A stretch of DNA of 64,000 nucleotides from Desulfoluna sp942491485 (GTDB taxonomy: Bacteria; Desulfobacterota; Desulfobacteria; Desulfobacterales; Desulfolunaceae): NCBI GenBank assembly GCA_942491485.1, contig CALOAX010000002.1, forward strand, positions 900,310 through 964,309. Direction: 5' to 3'. Numbering within the stretch: position 1 is the stretch's first letter; each line of letters opens with the position of its first letter. The position numbers were made by a program, and so were the translations under genes. A model generated the notes under the pieces. The model had not been told where the DNA came from. It saw only the letters and a program-made list of their open reading frames with translations, and made no database searches. This document shows, one piece after another, positions 1 through 9,429 of the stretch.

Positions 1-1354
1 CGGTCACGGCATCCACCACAGGCTCAAAGAGCTGACGCGCATCCGACGGCGAAACAACGCTTTTCTCCTCGGTAAACCCCCGGATCAGCATGGAGGCAAG
101 TTGCCGGCTGTTTCGGGTCGACGCCTTCTGTTCGGCCTGCAGCAGGCCATTTTTAATCTCTTTTTTCACACGGGCCACCTCACGTGCGGTAAACCCATAG
201 GCCAAAGCACTTCTCAGGGTGTGGTCGACAATACGAAGGCTCTCCTCCCAGGCATCCGGGGGACATTCTGCCGACACGATGCCGTAACGAACATTCCTGA
301 GAAAGGTCCCGGCACCGGCCCCGCCGTCAGTATAAGGCGTTTCCGGCTTGCCAACGCGCTCGGTGAGCCGGTTTTCGAGAAGCTGGCTCACCATATTAAA
401 CAGAAGCTGCTCACGACGAGCCGCGTAGGTATCGGGCTCACGCTCCACATACCGCAACACCTCCAACGTGACATTGGTGCTTCCGGCCTCCGGGTTGTGG
501 CTGAAAAAGGCCTTGTTCCCAACATGGGCAAAGGTTCCGGTATCGGGAATCACACCTTCAGGAGCCCGCGCTGAAAGGGTTGAAAACCGGGCGTTGATCA
601 AATCCGCCACGACGTTCGGGTCCATATCCCCCACCACCACGAGGGCCATATTGTCCGGACGATACCAGGTGTCGTAATAAGACTTCAAAAGCGTTGAATC
701 CGCCGCCTTGATGGTCTCCTCAACCCCGATGGGGTGCCGCTCGTTGATCCGCATGCCAGGCAGTTCAAAGGCCAGGCTCTTCACGAAATGGCGATAGGAC
801 TCGGAGTCACGATCCCGCTTTTCCGCCAGGATAACCCCGCGCTCCCGATCCACCTCAGCCTCCAGCAGGAGCGCCCCTCCGGCGTAATCGCGCATCACGA
901 GAAGCCCCTCGGCAAGGCTCTTCTCATCTCCGGTGGGAAGCACCACGTCGTAGACGGTTTCATAAAAACCCGTGTGAGCATTGGCATCGCCACCGAACAT
1001 CATCCCAATCCGCTGAAAATACTTGATGAGCTCACCGGGAGGAAAATGCTCCGAGCCGTTAAAAAGCATGTGCTCCAGAAAATGGGCCGCCCCTCTCTGG
1101 GCCTCGGTCTCGTACATGGACCCCGCCTTGATGGCGAGATGCATGCTCACCCGATCCTTGGGCTCACTGTTTTTCATGATGAGATAGGTCAGACCGTTGT
1201 CCAGCCCCCCTTCAACGACCGCAGGATCCCTGGTAAGCTGGGGCTCCGTAGCTGCGGGAACACGCTTTTCAAAGCGCGAACAGCCGGCTGATAAAGCTAT
1301 CAACACGGCAAGCACGGCATATTTCATTAATCGTTGGTATCGTTTTCCTGTCAT
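1..1354 (-). CDS. M16 family metallopeptidase lipoprotein (3' end beyond the window)
   Basis: The gene reads leftwards from an ATG at 1354 and runs off the window edge, so the C-terminus is missing. The N-terminus is a short hydrophobic segment ending in a lipobox-like LSAGC, so a periplasmic lipoprotein is inferred. About 80 residues in, the inverted zinc motif HFLEHM (HxxEH) is visible, followed by conserved M16 features such as FNGSEHF and, further on, YDTWYRPDNMALVVVGD. M16 (pitrilysin/insulinase) peptidases degrade peptides with this site; two-domain forms are about 400-900 residues, and about 450 are present here. No gene partner is visible. Peptidase class is secure; the substrate is unknown. 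Confidence 0.9.
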   Translation of the reverse strand, partial: MTGKRYQRLMKYAVLAVLIALSAGCSRFEKRVPAATEPQLTRDPAVVEGGLDNGLTYLIMKNSEPKDRVSMHLAIKAGSMYETEAQRGAAHFLEHMLFNGSEHFPPGELIKYFQRIGMMFGGDANAHTGFYETVYDVVLPTGDEKSLAEGLLVMRDYAGGALLLEAEVDRERGVILAEKRDRDSESYRHFVKSLAFELPGMRINERHPIGVEETIKAADSTLLKSYYDTWYRPDNMALVVVGDMDPNVVADLINARFSTLSARAPEGVIPDTGTFAHVGNKAFFSHNPEAGSTNVTLEVLRYVEREPDTYAARREQLLFNMVSQLLENRLTERVGKPETPYTDGGAGAGTFLRNVRYGIVSAECPPDAWEESLRIVDHTLRSALAYGFTAREVARVKKEIKNGLLQAEQKASTRNSRQLASMLIRGFTEEKSVVSPSDARQLFEPVVDAVT

Positions 1355-1438
1355 GGACTCTCCCATAAAATGCCAAAGGCCGGAGGAACGTCGTAACGTT
1401 CTCGCCGGCCCCCATCCATTGATCGTGTGTTCATATTG

Positions 1439-1663
1439 CTACCTGATAAAAGCAAACCAGATATATCCGATAAAGATTCCCACCCACATCACAGCGGCAA
1501 GGTATCCCATATAGTTGATCGGTTTTCTCGCCAGGCCGTACCGATCCACCTTGCCCACTCGCTTATGGCAACTTTGACAGGTTTCGGCGTCAAGCCTCAG
1601 GCTGGTAAAACAGTAAGGGCATCGTTTATACGAAAAGACCCGCTTGATTTTGGCTTTCCCCAA
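1439..1663 (-). CDS. Small zinc-ribbon membrane protein
   Basis: A 74-residue protein with a zinc-ribbon in its first half (CPYC then CQSC, two CxxC pairs 15 residues apart) and one C-terminal transmembrane helix (about residues 50-70, MGYLAAVMWVGIFIGYIWF). The start is a TTG preceded by GGAG eight bases upstream; no better in-frame ATG exists. It lies between the M16 peptidase and the ppiD gene in the same orientation, about 85 bases upstream of the peptidase start, so co-transcription with the peptidase is possible. The function is unknown. Similar zinc-ribbon-plus-helix proteins are common in Desulfobacterota, which is inference. Confidence 0.7.
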   Translation of the reverse strand: MGKAKIKRVFSYKRCPYCFTSLRLDAETCQSCHKRVGKVDRYGLARKPINYMGYLAAVMWVGIFIGYIWFAFIR

Positions 1664-1952
1664 TGCACAATCTCCTGCTGAGAGGTTGTCGTGAAGTCCG
1701 TTGTCGGTTGCGCTTAACGCCTTTTTTTAAACAGCAAGGCGAAACGAGGGGGTGTCAGGGGACGTATACCGTCAGGCGTCAGGGGCGACGCTGACCGGGG
1801 TCGCATCAGCGAGCCGGAATATGGAGGGGGAAACCGTTCCGGTGAGCAAGGCACTCCACCGCTGCAACCCGTGGCGCCCGTCCCAGCCTCCACTCCGGTG
1901 CATGTGGCCGGCAGTTTTAACAAAAACGTCAGGTGCTATGCTACCATAAAAA
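1664..1952. other. Intergenic stretch without a recognisable gene
   Basis: Short overlapping frames on both strands show no recognisable motif or ribosome binding site. The stretch separates the zinc-ribbon gene from the ppiD terminator. Confidence 0.4.
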
Positions 1953-1993
1953 AAACCTGTCAGGCAAGCCAATGAAGCTTTCCTGACAGGTTT
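1953..1993 (-). terminator. Hairpin terminator downstream of ppiD
   Basis: AAACCTGTCAGG and CCTGACAGGTTT form a perfect 12-bp stem separated by 17 bases. Read on the minus strand it follows the ppiD stop by about 75 bases; an A-run on the plus strand at 1948-1955 becomes a T-tract after the stem on the minus strand. Confidence 0.75.
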
Positions 1994-2066
1994 GTCATCT
2001 ATCCGGTGCCGCTGTCAACACCCTGAACCCCTTAAGATCAAGGCATTGAGCAGTCAGGTACCTTTC

Positions 2067-3962
2067 CTACCCTTCATCAGAAGCATCAAAGCGGGGGTCT
2101 CGCTTAATCTCCGCGCCCTCTCTCAGCTCCTCAATCCACTTGGCCAGGACATCGCGGCGCTTGCTTGAAAGCAGCTCGGCTTTCAAAGCCTCAGACGCAT
2201 CGGCATAGCCATCCAGGTTGGGTATCTTTTTCTCTTTCAGGGCCACCACATAGTAGCCGTTCTCTCCCTTGACCACCACATCGGCCACAGGCTTTGCTGC
2301 GTTCAGGGCAAAGGCTGTCTCCACAACCTTGCGGTCAAGGGCATCGGCACCTTTGCCATCCCGGGTGAACATGGGGGACTCAACCACCTTGGTGCCTTCA
2401 GAAAAATCTTTTCCCTCGGCAAGGAGGGCGAGAAGGGCGTCAGCATCTTCACTGGCCTTCTGCTCCTGAGCCTGCCTCAAGGTATCGGCCTTCACCCTAT
2501 CCCTCACGGCATCCAGTTCAGGAACAACGGCTTCCTTCTTCTCCATGGCCTGAATGATATAGTAGGATCCGTTGTATTCAAGGATGTCGCTGACACCGCC
2601 AAGTTCCAGCTCAAAGGCATCCTTGGCAATGCGCATACGATCCACAGTGGCAACGGCCTCGGGACCTTTCCAGCGGGTAAAAAAGGCGGTTTCAATCACG
2701 GGAAGCTGGGCCATCTCGCCTGCTTCCTTAAGATTTTCGCTGCCGAGGACCATGTCAAAGGCGTTTTCAGAAGCAGCGTACGCTTCGGTCTCGGCCTGCT
2801 CATTAACGAGGGCCTTCTTGATCTCATCGGACACGTCGGCAAGGCTCTTTTCAGAGGCGGGATTCTTCTTCTCCACCTTGATGACGTGCCATCCGAAGCG
2901 GGTACGAACTGGCTCGCTGATCTCACCGTCTTTCATGGCAAAAGCTTTGTCGGCGAAGGGTTTCACCATGGACCCCTTCTCAAAGGCACCAAGGTAACCT
3001 CCGTTTTCTGCGGAGGGGCCTTCGGAGAACTCCTTGGCCAGCTCGGCAAAATCACTTCCGTCACCCTTGGCCTTGGCGTAGACCTCTTCGGCTCGCTTCA
3101 GGGCCTCGGCATCCTCTTCATCCGTGGCATCGTCGGCAACCTTCAACAGGATATGACGGGCCTCCACGGTTTCAGGGGTCTGGTACCTGGCCAGGTTGGC
3201 CGTATAGAAATCAGCCACCTCTTCATCGGAGACTTCGATTTGCTTGCTGAACTCATCGCGGGTAAACCGCATAAAGGAGATCTTCACTTCAGGGTCTGTC
3301 TTGTAACGCTCCCCGTTCTCTGCAAAAAAGGACGTCACGTAGTCGTCATCAACGGTGACATCCTTATAGGATGCGGGATCAAGAAGGGCGTAGCGGACGG
3401 AGGCTTGGGTATTCTGGAACTTGTAAAGCTCCTGGGTCTCGCCATCTGTGACAAGCACCCCGCTCTCCACCATGCTGCGAAGCTTGGAAATGAGAAGACT
3501 CTTCCTCTGCTGCGCCTCAAACTGGGGAACGCTGAGCCCGTTCTGCCTGAGAAGGGCCTCGTAGAGATCCTTGCTGAAGACACCGTCCCTTTGAAAGTAT
3601 GGAAGAGCCACGATGGCCTTCGACAACTCCTCGTCGGTGACCTGAAGCTTTAATCGTTCGGCCTCCTGGGTCATCAACTCACTGGTGATAAGACTTTCGA
3701 GAGCCTGCTCGCGCAGACGGAACATTTTTATCATCTCTTCGGTCAGGTTGCCGCCAAGCTGACGCCGGTACCCTTCCACCAGATCGTTGTATGCCAACCG
3801 ATAATCGTCCCAGCTGATGACAGTCTTGTTCACCTCTGCAACGATGTTGCTTCCGCTGTTTCGATCCGGCCCGAGTCCGAGAAAAATAAACACCAGGACA
3901 ATGACACCCAGCAATATTTTGATAATCCAGGAGCCGGCGTTGTCACGCATCATTTGTAGCAT
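2067..3962 (-). CDS. ppiD: PpiD-like periplasmic foldase (SurA-N and parvulin domains)
   Basis: A 631-residue membrane-anchored peptidyl-prolyl isomerase and chaperone for newly exported envelope proteins. The N-terminus has a short cytoplasmic stretch (MLQMMRDNAGSW), one transmembrane helix (IIKILLGVIVLVFIFLGLG), then the SurA_N-type chaperone region. A parvulin rotamase domain follows near residues 255-365 (VEARHILLKV, GYLGAFEKGSMV, PVRTRFGWHVIKV). The second half repeats a weaker rotamase-like fold. The start at 3962 is preferred because AGAGG lies eight bases upstream; an in-frame start 48 bases further upstream lacks this. PpiD is usually about 620-630 residues, matching this choice. It is a single gene with its own terminator. 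Confidence 0.92.
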   Translation of the reverse strand: MLQMMRDNAGSWIIKILLGVIVLVFIFLGLGPDRNSGSNIVAEVNKTVISWDDYRLAYNDLVEGYRRQLGGNLTEEMIKMFRLREQALESLITSELMTQEAERLKLQVTDEELSKAIVALPYFQRDGVFSKDLYEALLRQNGLSVPQFEAQQRKSLLISKLRSMVESGVLVTDGETQELYKFQNTQASVRYALLDPASYKDVTVDDDYVTSFFAENGERYKTDPEVKISFMRFTRDEFSKQIEVSDEEVADFYTANLARYQTPETVEARHILLKVADDATDEEDAEALKRAEEVYAKAKGDGSDFAELAKEFSEGPSAENGGYLGAFEKGSMVKPFADKAFAMKDGEISEPVRTRFGWHVIKVEKKNPASEKSLADVSDEIKKALVNEQAETEAYAASENAFDMVLGSENLKEAGEMAQLPVIETAFFTRWKGPEAVATVDRMRIAKDAFELELGGVSDILEYNGSYYIIQAMEKKEAVVPELDAVRDRVKADTLRQAQEQKASEDADALLALLAEGKDFSEGTKVVESPMFTRDGKGADALDRKVVETAFALNAAKPVADVVVKGENGYYVVALKEKKIPNLDGYADASEALKAELLSSKRRDVLAKWIEELREGAEIKRDPRFDASDEG

Positions 3963-4163
3963 CAATTTACCTCTGTACTCTTTATGGTCGTCATTAGCTT
4001 CCGGGTTCATACCGTTATAAAAACACGAATACCTTTACCATCCCTTGTTTTGAGAGTACAGAATTTATTTGACTCACAGCCCGGATACCAATGTATTTCA
4101 AATGGGTCCGGTACCCTACCTCCCCTGGCACACCACAGAGCCGAAAAAGGTTCACTTTTTTTA

Positions 4164-4192
4164 TTGACACCCCGACCTCAATGGTCTAAATA
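4164..4192 (+). promoter_or_regulatory. Sigma-70-type promoter of tRNA-Ala
   Basis: TTGACA at 4164-4169 and TAAATA at 4187-4192 are spaced by 17 bases, placing the start point near 4199, about 40 bases before the mature tRNA. The -35 is a perfect consensus. Confidence 0.6.
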
Positions 4193-4240
4193 CTCTCTCG
4201 TTTGTTGCTGATCTTCTTTAAAGCACCGAACAAAAAATGT

Positions 4241-4316
4241 GGGGCTGTAGCTCAGCTGGGAGAGCGCATGACTGGCAGTCATGAGGTCAGGGGTTCGATC
4301 CCCCTCAGCTCCACCA
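4241..4316 (+). tRNA. tRNA-Ala (anticodon GGC)
   Basis: A full 76-nt cloverleaf. The acceptor stem starts GGGGCTG and pairs with CAGCTCC, the discriminator is A, and CCA is encoded. The D arm contains AGCTGGGA. The anticodon loop CTGGCAG gives GGC, and the T loop is TTCGATC. It stands alone, with a promoter upstream and a terminator downstream. Confidence 0.98.
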
Positions 4317-4330
4317 TTTTTTAAAAATAC

Positions 4331-4368
4331 AAAGCCTGCTGATTATATCAGCAGGCTTTTTTGTTTTT
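4331..4368 (+). terminator. Rho-independent terminator of tRNA-Ala
   Basis: AAAGCCTGCTGA and TCAGCAGGCTTT form a perfect 12-bp stem with a 5-base loop, followed by a T-rich tract. It begins 14 bases after the CCA end. Confidence 0.9.
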
Positions 4369-4408
4369 ATGCCCCCTAAAACCGTCCCCACACCGGCAAA
4401 ACACCGCC

Positions 4409-6736
4409 TCAGGGACCCTTTTTCCCCAACACCTCCCCAATGGCCCTCACGATCACGTCCCGGGTCACCGGTTTCATCACATATGTCGACACCCCGACCT
4501 CCTCGGGCTTCTTGCCGTGGATAAGATCCGAGTACCCCGTACAGAGAATCACCGGCACCCCCTGCCTAACCCCATGCACATGCCTTGCCAACTGCTCCCC
4601 GCTCATCTTCGGCATGGTCATGTCGGTGATCACCAGATCAAACCCACCGGGATTTTGGGTGAATGCCTCGGCTGCCTCATGGGCATCCGTAAACGAAAAA
4701 ACCTGATACCCCAATCGCTCAAGCATCGTTGACGCCACCCTGACCAGAGACGGTTCATCATCGACCAAAAGAATCCGTTCGGCGCATGCAGGCACCGCCT
4801 CTCCGGCATCCTTGCCACCCTCTTCCATCGCCATCGCCACAGCTGGAAGCAGCACCTCAACGTCCGTACCCTCCCCCTGCCGGCTCTGGACCTTGATGTC
4901 TCCCCCATGGGAATGAATGATGCCATGCACCACAGAAAGCCCCATCCCTGACCCCTTCCCCACCTCCCGGGTGGTAAAATAGGGGTCAAATATTCTCTCC
5001 AGGGTCTCGGGAGGTATGCCAACCCCGGTATCACAAACCGTAAGGGTGACAAACTCGCCGGCCCGAAGCCCGCTGTACTGGCGAGCAGAGGCCGCACTCA
5101 GGGAGACCCGGCTGACCTGAACAGAGAGCTCCCCACCATCCGGCATGGCGTGTGCGGCGTTGGTGCAGAGGTTAATGATGACCTGCTGAATCTGGCTCTC
5201 ATCTGCCAGAACCTGGCAAGCTTCGGAGTCTGCCTTTACGCGAATATCAATGCTGGCAGGCAAGGTGGCCCGAAGCAGCCTCAGGGCCTCCCGGGCAACC
5301 CCCTGCACGGAGAGGATCGAGCGGCTCGCGTCGGATTTTCTGGCAAAACTCAAGAGCCGTTTCACCATATCCCGGGCACGGAGGGCTGCCCCCTTGATCT
5401 CACCAAGATTCTCTCGCGCAGGGTTATCTTCTGCAATGTCGTCTTCGGCCAGCTCGGCATTGCCCAGGATAATACTGAGCACATTGTTAAAATCGTGGGC
5501 AATCCCCCCGGCAAGGGTCCCAATGGCCTCCATTTTCTGAGCTTGTCTCAACTGCTCCTCACTCGTTTTAAGCGCCTTCTCTGCCTGGATCCGCTCCGTC
5601 ATATCCACCCCGGAACAGAGAATGCCGTCAACGCCTCCATCATCATCATGTATCAAGGTGTTGCACCAGTGAATGACCCGCTCCTCCCCGGTGGCCGTAT
5701 GGACCGGATTTGAGTGTTGAAGCACGGAGTCGTTATCGCCGTTCATCATCCCCCAAAAGACCTGCCACACCTCATCGCGTGTCTCATCCGGGACAAAGGA
5801 ATCAAACCAGTTTTCCCCAAGCCCCTCCTCTTCGGTGACCCCAAGAATACCGCAACCGGACCGATTCAACATGGTAATCCGCCCCCTGCGGTCAAGGGCC
5901 ATATATATGGTCCCTGCAATGTCCAGATACTTCTGGGCGAGATCCCGCTGCCTCACAATCTCAGTTTGTGCCTTCCGTGCAGCCGTGTCATCCCGAAGAA
6001 TCAGCACAACACCCATCAGCTCCTGGTCCCGTGAGAATATGGGGGCCCCGGAGTTTTGAACCGCAATCCGCTGACCATCCCGGCTCACCAGGAGGGTATG
6101 GTCTCCCAGCCTCGCCATCCGTCCTGTCCAGACCACGGTCATCACAGGGGGCTCGCAGACCTCGCCTGTCACTTCATTTTCCAGGACCAACACCTCATTG
6201 ACGGAGCTGCCCATGGCCTCCTGCTGACGCCATCCCGTCAGCCTCTGCGCCTCAGGATTCAAGAACTGAATAATCCCCTGGGTGTCTGTTGCAATCACGC
6301 CATCCCCGATACTTGCCAGCGTGGTGTACAACCATGTTTCACTCTCCTTGAGGCTCACCTCCATGCTATGACGATAAAGAGCGTTTTCAATCGTTGCCAT
6401 CAACTCGCGCTCGTTGAAGGGCTTCACCAGGAAACCCAACGGAGCGGAATGGTTGGCCGTCTCAACGGTCGCCTCATCGGCAAAGGCACTTAAAAAGACA
6501 ACCGGTACCCCAAAACGCGTACGCAGCTTCTCCGCCACCTCAATGCCGTCCATCTCGCCTTTCAACACAATATCCATAATGGCCAGGTCAGGGCGCTGCC
6601 TTTCGGCTGCCTCCAACGCCTTCCGGCCGGAAGATGCCACCGCACAAACATCGTACCCAAGACGGCCAAGGGTGCTGTGCAGGTCCTCGGCAACAATTCT
6701 CTGATCCTCCACAATCATCAGGCGTTTTCCGACCAT
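4409..6736 (-). CDS. Hybrid sensor histidine kinase (REC-PAS-PAS-HisKA-HATPase-REC)
   Basis: A 775-residue cytoplasmic signalling protein without membrane segments. An N-terminal receiver (phosphoacceptor Asp55 in AIMDIVL, Lys105 in LVKPF) is followed by two PAS domains (about 135-250 and 270-385). The kinase core has H-box GGIAHDFNNVL (His414), N-box INLCTNAAHAM, DTGVGIP and GSGMGLSVV. A C-terminal receiver carries Asp in LVITDMTMP and Lys in YVMKP. SD AGGAG precedes the ATG. Upstream lies a separate HisKA_2 sensor kinase in the same orientation, 182 bases away; the N-terminal receiver could accept phosphate from it (inference). The ligand and output are unknown, since no DNA-binding domain is present. 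Confidence 0.93.
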   Translation of the reverse strand: MVGKRLMIVEDQRIVAEDLHSTLGRLGYDVCAVASSGRKALEAAERQRPDLAIMDIVLKGEMDGIEVAEKLRTRFGVPVVFLSAFADEATVETANHSAPLGFLVKPFNERELMATIENALYRHSMEVSLKESETWLYTTLASIGDGVIATDTQGIIQFLNPEAQRLTGWRQQEAMGSSVNEVLVLENEVTGEVCEPPVMTVVWTGRMARLGDHTLLVSRDGQRIAVQNSGAPIFSRDQELMGVVLILRDDTAARKAQTEIVRQRDLAQKYLDIAGTIYMALDRRGRITMLNRSGCGILGVTEEEGLGENWFDSFVPDETRDEVWQVFWGMMNGDNDSVLQHSNPVHTATGEERVIHWCNTLIHDDDGGVDGILCSGVDMTERIQAEKALKTSEEQLRQAQKMEAIGTLAGGIAHDFNNVLSIILGNAELAEDDIAEDNPARENLGEIKGAALRARDMVKRLLSFARKSDASRSILSVQGVAREALRLLRATLPASIDIRVKADSEACQVLADESQIQQVIINLCTNAAHAMPDGGELSVQVSRVSLSAASARQYSGLRAGEFVTLTVCDTGVGIPPETLERIFDPYFTTREVGKGSGMGLSVVHGIIHSHGGDIKVQSRQGEGTDVEVLLPAVAMAMEEGGKDAGEAVPACAERILLVDDEPSLVRVASTMLERLGYQVFSFTDAHEAAEAFTQNPGGFDLVITDMTMPKMSGEQLARHVHGVRQGVPVILCTGYSDLIHGKKPEEVGVSTYVMKPVTRDVIVRAIGEVLGKKGP

Positions 6737-6917
6737 GGAACTCTCCTTGAAGTGTCCGATTCATAACCATTCCGCTTGATATTGACTCCGTCGACTCTGC
6801 CGGGTGGCCAAACGTTTGAAACGTTTGACAAGCACATTTCAATTACAATCCCTGGTGGTTCGCGGGTTTACTGGCGGATGTGAGTTGGCGTTATTCGCTT
6901 CCTTATTTCCAATAGCG

Positions 6918-8312
6918 TCAAAACAGCACAGTGAAACATGCCCCCTTGTTGCCCTCAACCCTCAGCTCTCCTTCAAGCTGATCCTCCACAAGCAACCTCA
7001 CCAACTTCAATCCCAGGGATTCAGGGTCTCTCGTCTCAACATCCATGGGCATCCCCCGACCGTTGTCCCAGACCTTAAGTTCATGGCCGCCTTCCGGTCC
7101 ACGCAGCAAGGTAACCGAAACCATCCCTTCTTCAACGTCGGCAAAGGCATGTTTCAAACAGTTGGAGACCAATTCCGTAACGATAAGTCCACAGGCGATG
7201 GTCTGGTCCATATCCAAATGAACAGGGGCTATGTTCACATGCCGATGAAACCTCTCCGCCATCACGCCATGGGAGGCAAACAGTCCGGTTAAAAGCCGGT
7301 GTACATAATGGTCCAAATCCACCGCCACAAGGCTCTCGGACCGGTAGAGACTCTCATGAACCAGGGCCATGGCCTGAATCCGGTTTTCACTGTCCAGGAA
7401 GGGGGCCTTCAACTCCGCCGACTCCAGGCGGGACTCCTGGAGCCTCAAGAGGCTCTGTATCACCTGCAAATTGTTCTTAACTCGGTGGTGAACCTCCTTG
7501 AGAAGGACCTCCTTCTCAAAAAGGGATGCCTTAAGGGTCGCCTCCACCTTGCCACGCTCCTCAATTTCTCTCTCAAGCCGCGCCTTGGCTTTGCGCAGGG
7601 CATCGGCCTTTCGAACCTCCTCAAAGGAACGTCGAATGTTTACTCTCATCAGATCCAGGTGCCGACTGAGTTCACCGATCTCATCCCTTGAAACCAAATC
7701 GATGGGTTCGTCAAGGCACCCCTCAGCGATACGTGCCGCAGACGCCTGAAGGTTTTTCAAAGGGGTAAAAACGTAGCGCCTCGTAAGATAAAGGGTGGTC
7801 ACTATAATGGCGGCCACCATGCTCACCATGAGAATAAACGCACTCAGGGTTTCATTGTAAAGTGCCCGGCTCATCCGCTCGCGGGAAACGGCCACATTGA
7901 ACACCCCCACGGGGTGTTTTCCATACGAGATAACGGCCGACTCGCTGAGATATTGATGGGAAGACCTGAAATCAGAAAAGCCCTCCCCCGCCACCCCTTC
8001 CCTGGTTTTTGTCGCCACAACCGCACCTTCGGCGACCACCTCCACAAATATCACGTCAGTCGATATAAACAGCGAATCCAGGTAATCCGAGACATAGGTT
8101 TCGTTAAACTGCCACAGAGCTGTGGCCAGGCTGTACTGGGCATGGGAGACCACCTGGGCTACCCGCCCCATAAGTTCATGTTCCAGGCTCCTCTGGCTGA
8201 ATGTCACCAGAAGCAGGGTGAGGGACAAGAGAACCGTAACCGTAACCCCGGCGAGCTTCACAGAGATCTTTCGCCCGATGGTGGTTTTTGCCTTCCCCTC
8301 TTCCCCGGCCAT
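6918..8312 (-). CDS. Membrane sensor histidine kinase, HisKA_2 type, with HAMP
   Basis: About 464 residues. It has a first transmembrane helix (VTVLLSLTLLLVTF), a periplasmic sensor domain of about 130 residues, a second helix (FILMVSMVAAIIVTTLYL), a HAMP linker, a coiled coil, and then a HisKA_2 phosphoacceptor region with HHRVKNNLQVIQSLL. The ATPase has ELVSNCLKHAF, WDNGRGMP and LGLKLVRLLVEDQL. HisKA_2 kinases often signal to stand-alone or hybrid receivers. The ATG at 8312 has GGGGGGAG six bases upstream and is preferred over a TTG 36 bases earlier. It lies just upstream of the REC-hybrid kinase, its likely partner. The stimulus is unknown. Confidence 0.9.
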   Translation of the reverse strand: MAGEEGKAKTTIGRKISVKLAGVTVTVLLSLTLLLVTFSQRSLEHELMGRVAQVVSHAQYSLATALWQFNETYVSDYLDSLFISTDVIFVEVVAEGAVVATKTREGVAGEGFSDFRSSHQYLSESAVISYGKHPVGVFNVAVSRERMSRALYNETLSAFILMVSMVAAIIVTTLYLTRRYVFTPLKNLQASAARIAEGCLDEPIDLVSRDEIGELSRHLDLMRVNIRRSFEEVRKADALRKAKARLEREIEERGKVEATLKASLFEKEVLLKEVHHRVKNNLQVIQSLLRLQESRLESAELKAPFLDSENRIQAMALVHESLYRSESLVAVDLDHYVHRLLTGLFASHGVMAERFHRHVNIAPVHLDMDQTIACGLIVTELVSNCLKHAFADVEEGMVSVTLLRGPEGGHELKVWDNGRGMPMDVETRDPESLGLKLVRLLVEDQLEGELRVEGNKGACFTVLF

Positions 8313-8709
8313 CCCAGCTCCCCCCTTTTTTGCAAACACCCCCTTCAAAAGGCTCCCATCTCAACCGTATTATAAAGGGGAAGACGGTGGCCTCTGTTTC
8401 ACCCGCAAACTTGCAGATACCGGAGAACCCCCCACAAAAAAACGAGCCAACACCCCCATACCAAAGAAAGGGAAACACCCCACCGGTCCATTGATACACA
8501 TGGACCTCCCGGGACCCGAACCGTGGGGCAAAACAACGACTTGTGGGATAATACCAAATGATGGGATGTGTGACGCATCATCGAAAAGCATGTCATAGAA
8601 ACATCAATGATACCTTGATTATCAAGCAGTTATCAACCTTAAACAACAGATTACAAAGGCTTCCTACGGTGGCAAAACATACCAAACCATTCCCACGCAC
8701 CCTGCCCGG
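8313..8709. other. Intergenic region between the sensor kinase and the glyoxalase-like gene
   Basis: Divergent promoter region of about 500 bases. No convincing coding frame was found. A candidate promoter for the rightward gene is listed separately. A-T-rich sequence near 8600-8660 may contain the leftward promoter, but no clear hexamers were identified. Confidence 0.4.
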
Positions 8710-8739
8710 TTGACCTGGAATGAAAGGCGACGCTATACT
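8710..8739 (+). promoter_or_regulatory. Candidate sigma-70 promoter for the glyoxalase-like gene
   Basis: TTGACC (8710-8715) and TATACT (8734-8739) with an 18-base spacer. The predicted start is near 8746, leaving a leader of about 70 bases. Confidence 0.5.
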
Positions 8740-8815
8740 GAGCCCCACACAAAAAACAGCAAGGCCGGGCTCTGTCATACACCCCAGCCATACATGAACA
8801 GATAAGGAGAACCCC

Positions 8816-9196
8816 ATGGGCCCCTTGAAAATCGCACACACCAACTTTACCGTATTCGACCTCGACAAAAGCCTCGCCTTCTATACCGAGGCCCTCGGCT
8901 TCCAGGAAGTCCGACGCCATGAAGCCCAGGACGGCAGCTTTATCCTCGTCTACCTGGGAGACGGCACCGGCGGCCACCAGTTTGAACTCACCTGGCTCAA
9001 GGACCGCAAAGAGCCCTATAACTTAGGGGACAATGAAATCCACTTTGCCGTCACCACCGAGGACTACGACGCTTGGCACACACGCCACAAAGAGATGGGC
9101 CTGAACCTCTGGGAGAACGATGCCATGGGCATCTATTTTGTGGCAGACCCCGACGGCTACTGGACCGAAGTGATTCCAGCAAAAATGATGAAATAG
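8816..9196 (+). CDS. Glyoxalase I-like VOC-fold protein
   Basis: A 126-residue single protein of the vicinal-oxygen-chelate superfamily, the size of lactoylglutathione lyase. Two beta-alpha-beta-beta-beta repeats are visible. Potential metal ligands are His in IAHTNFTVFD, Glu in FELTWL, His in EIHFAV and Glu in YWTEVIP, the usual H/E/H/E order. KSLAFYTEALGF and VADPDGYWTEVI are typical of GloA. It would detoxify methylglyoxal hemithioacetal, with glutathione or another thiol inferred. SD AAGGAG precedes the ATG by 8 bases. It stands alone, and the following bases hold a small hairpin. Another VOC enzyme activity remains possible. Confidence 0.85.
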   Translation: MGPLKIAHTNFTVFDLDKSLAFYTEALGFQEVRRHEAQDGSFILVYLGDGTGGHQFELTWLKDRKEPYNLGDNEIHFAVTTEDYDAWHTRHKEMGLNLWENDAMGIYFVADPDGYWTEVIPAKMMK

Positions 9197-9203
9197 ACAA
9201 ATT

Positions 9204-9381
9204 GACTCCGGCGGCCATGCCGGAGTTATTCCGGCCAAAGTCAACCCGAATTCCACTGACGTCATCGGTCAGCCTTTTCTAAAAAACCATGAAGAGCATG
9301 AAGTGCCCTTCGGGCTGCATGAAGGCCCTTGGATAACCTCTTACATTATTCTCGGGCGCAGCCCTTGGCCGCCGGAGGCAT
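9204..9381. repeat. Decayed copy of the CCTCCGGCGG repeat family
   Basis: It starts with an ACTCCGGCGG-like hairpin (CTCCGGC 9206-9212 with GCCGGAG 9219-9225, which may act as a terminator for the glyoxalase gene) and ends with GGCCGCCGGAGGCA at 9367-9380. The middle has CGGGCGCAGCCC, shared with the copies near 26.4 and 30.3 kb. Confidence 0.5.
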
Positions 9382-9429
9382 GTTTTTACGTATTCATTTT
9401 TCCCTCAACTCACTCTGTACGGTACCCAT

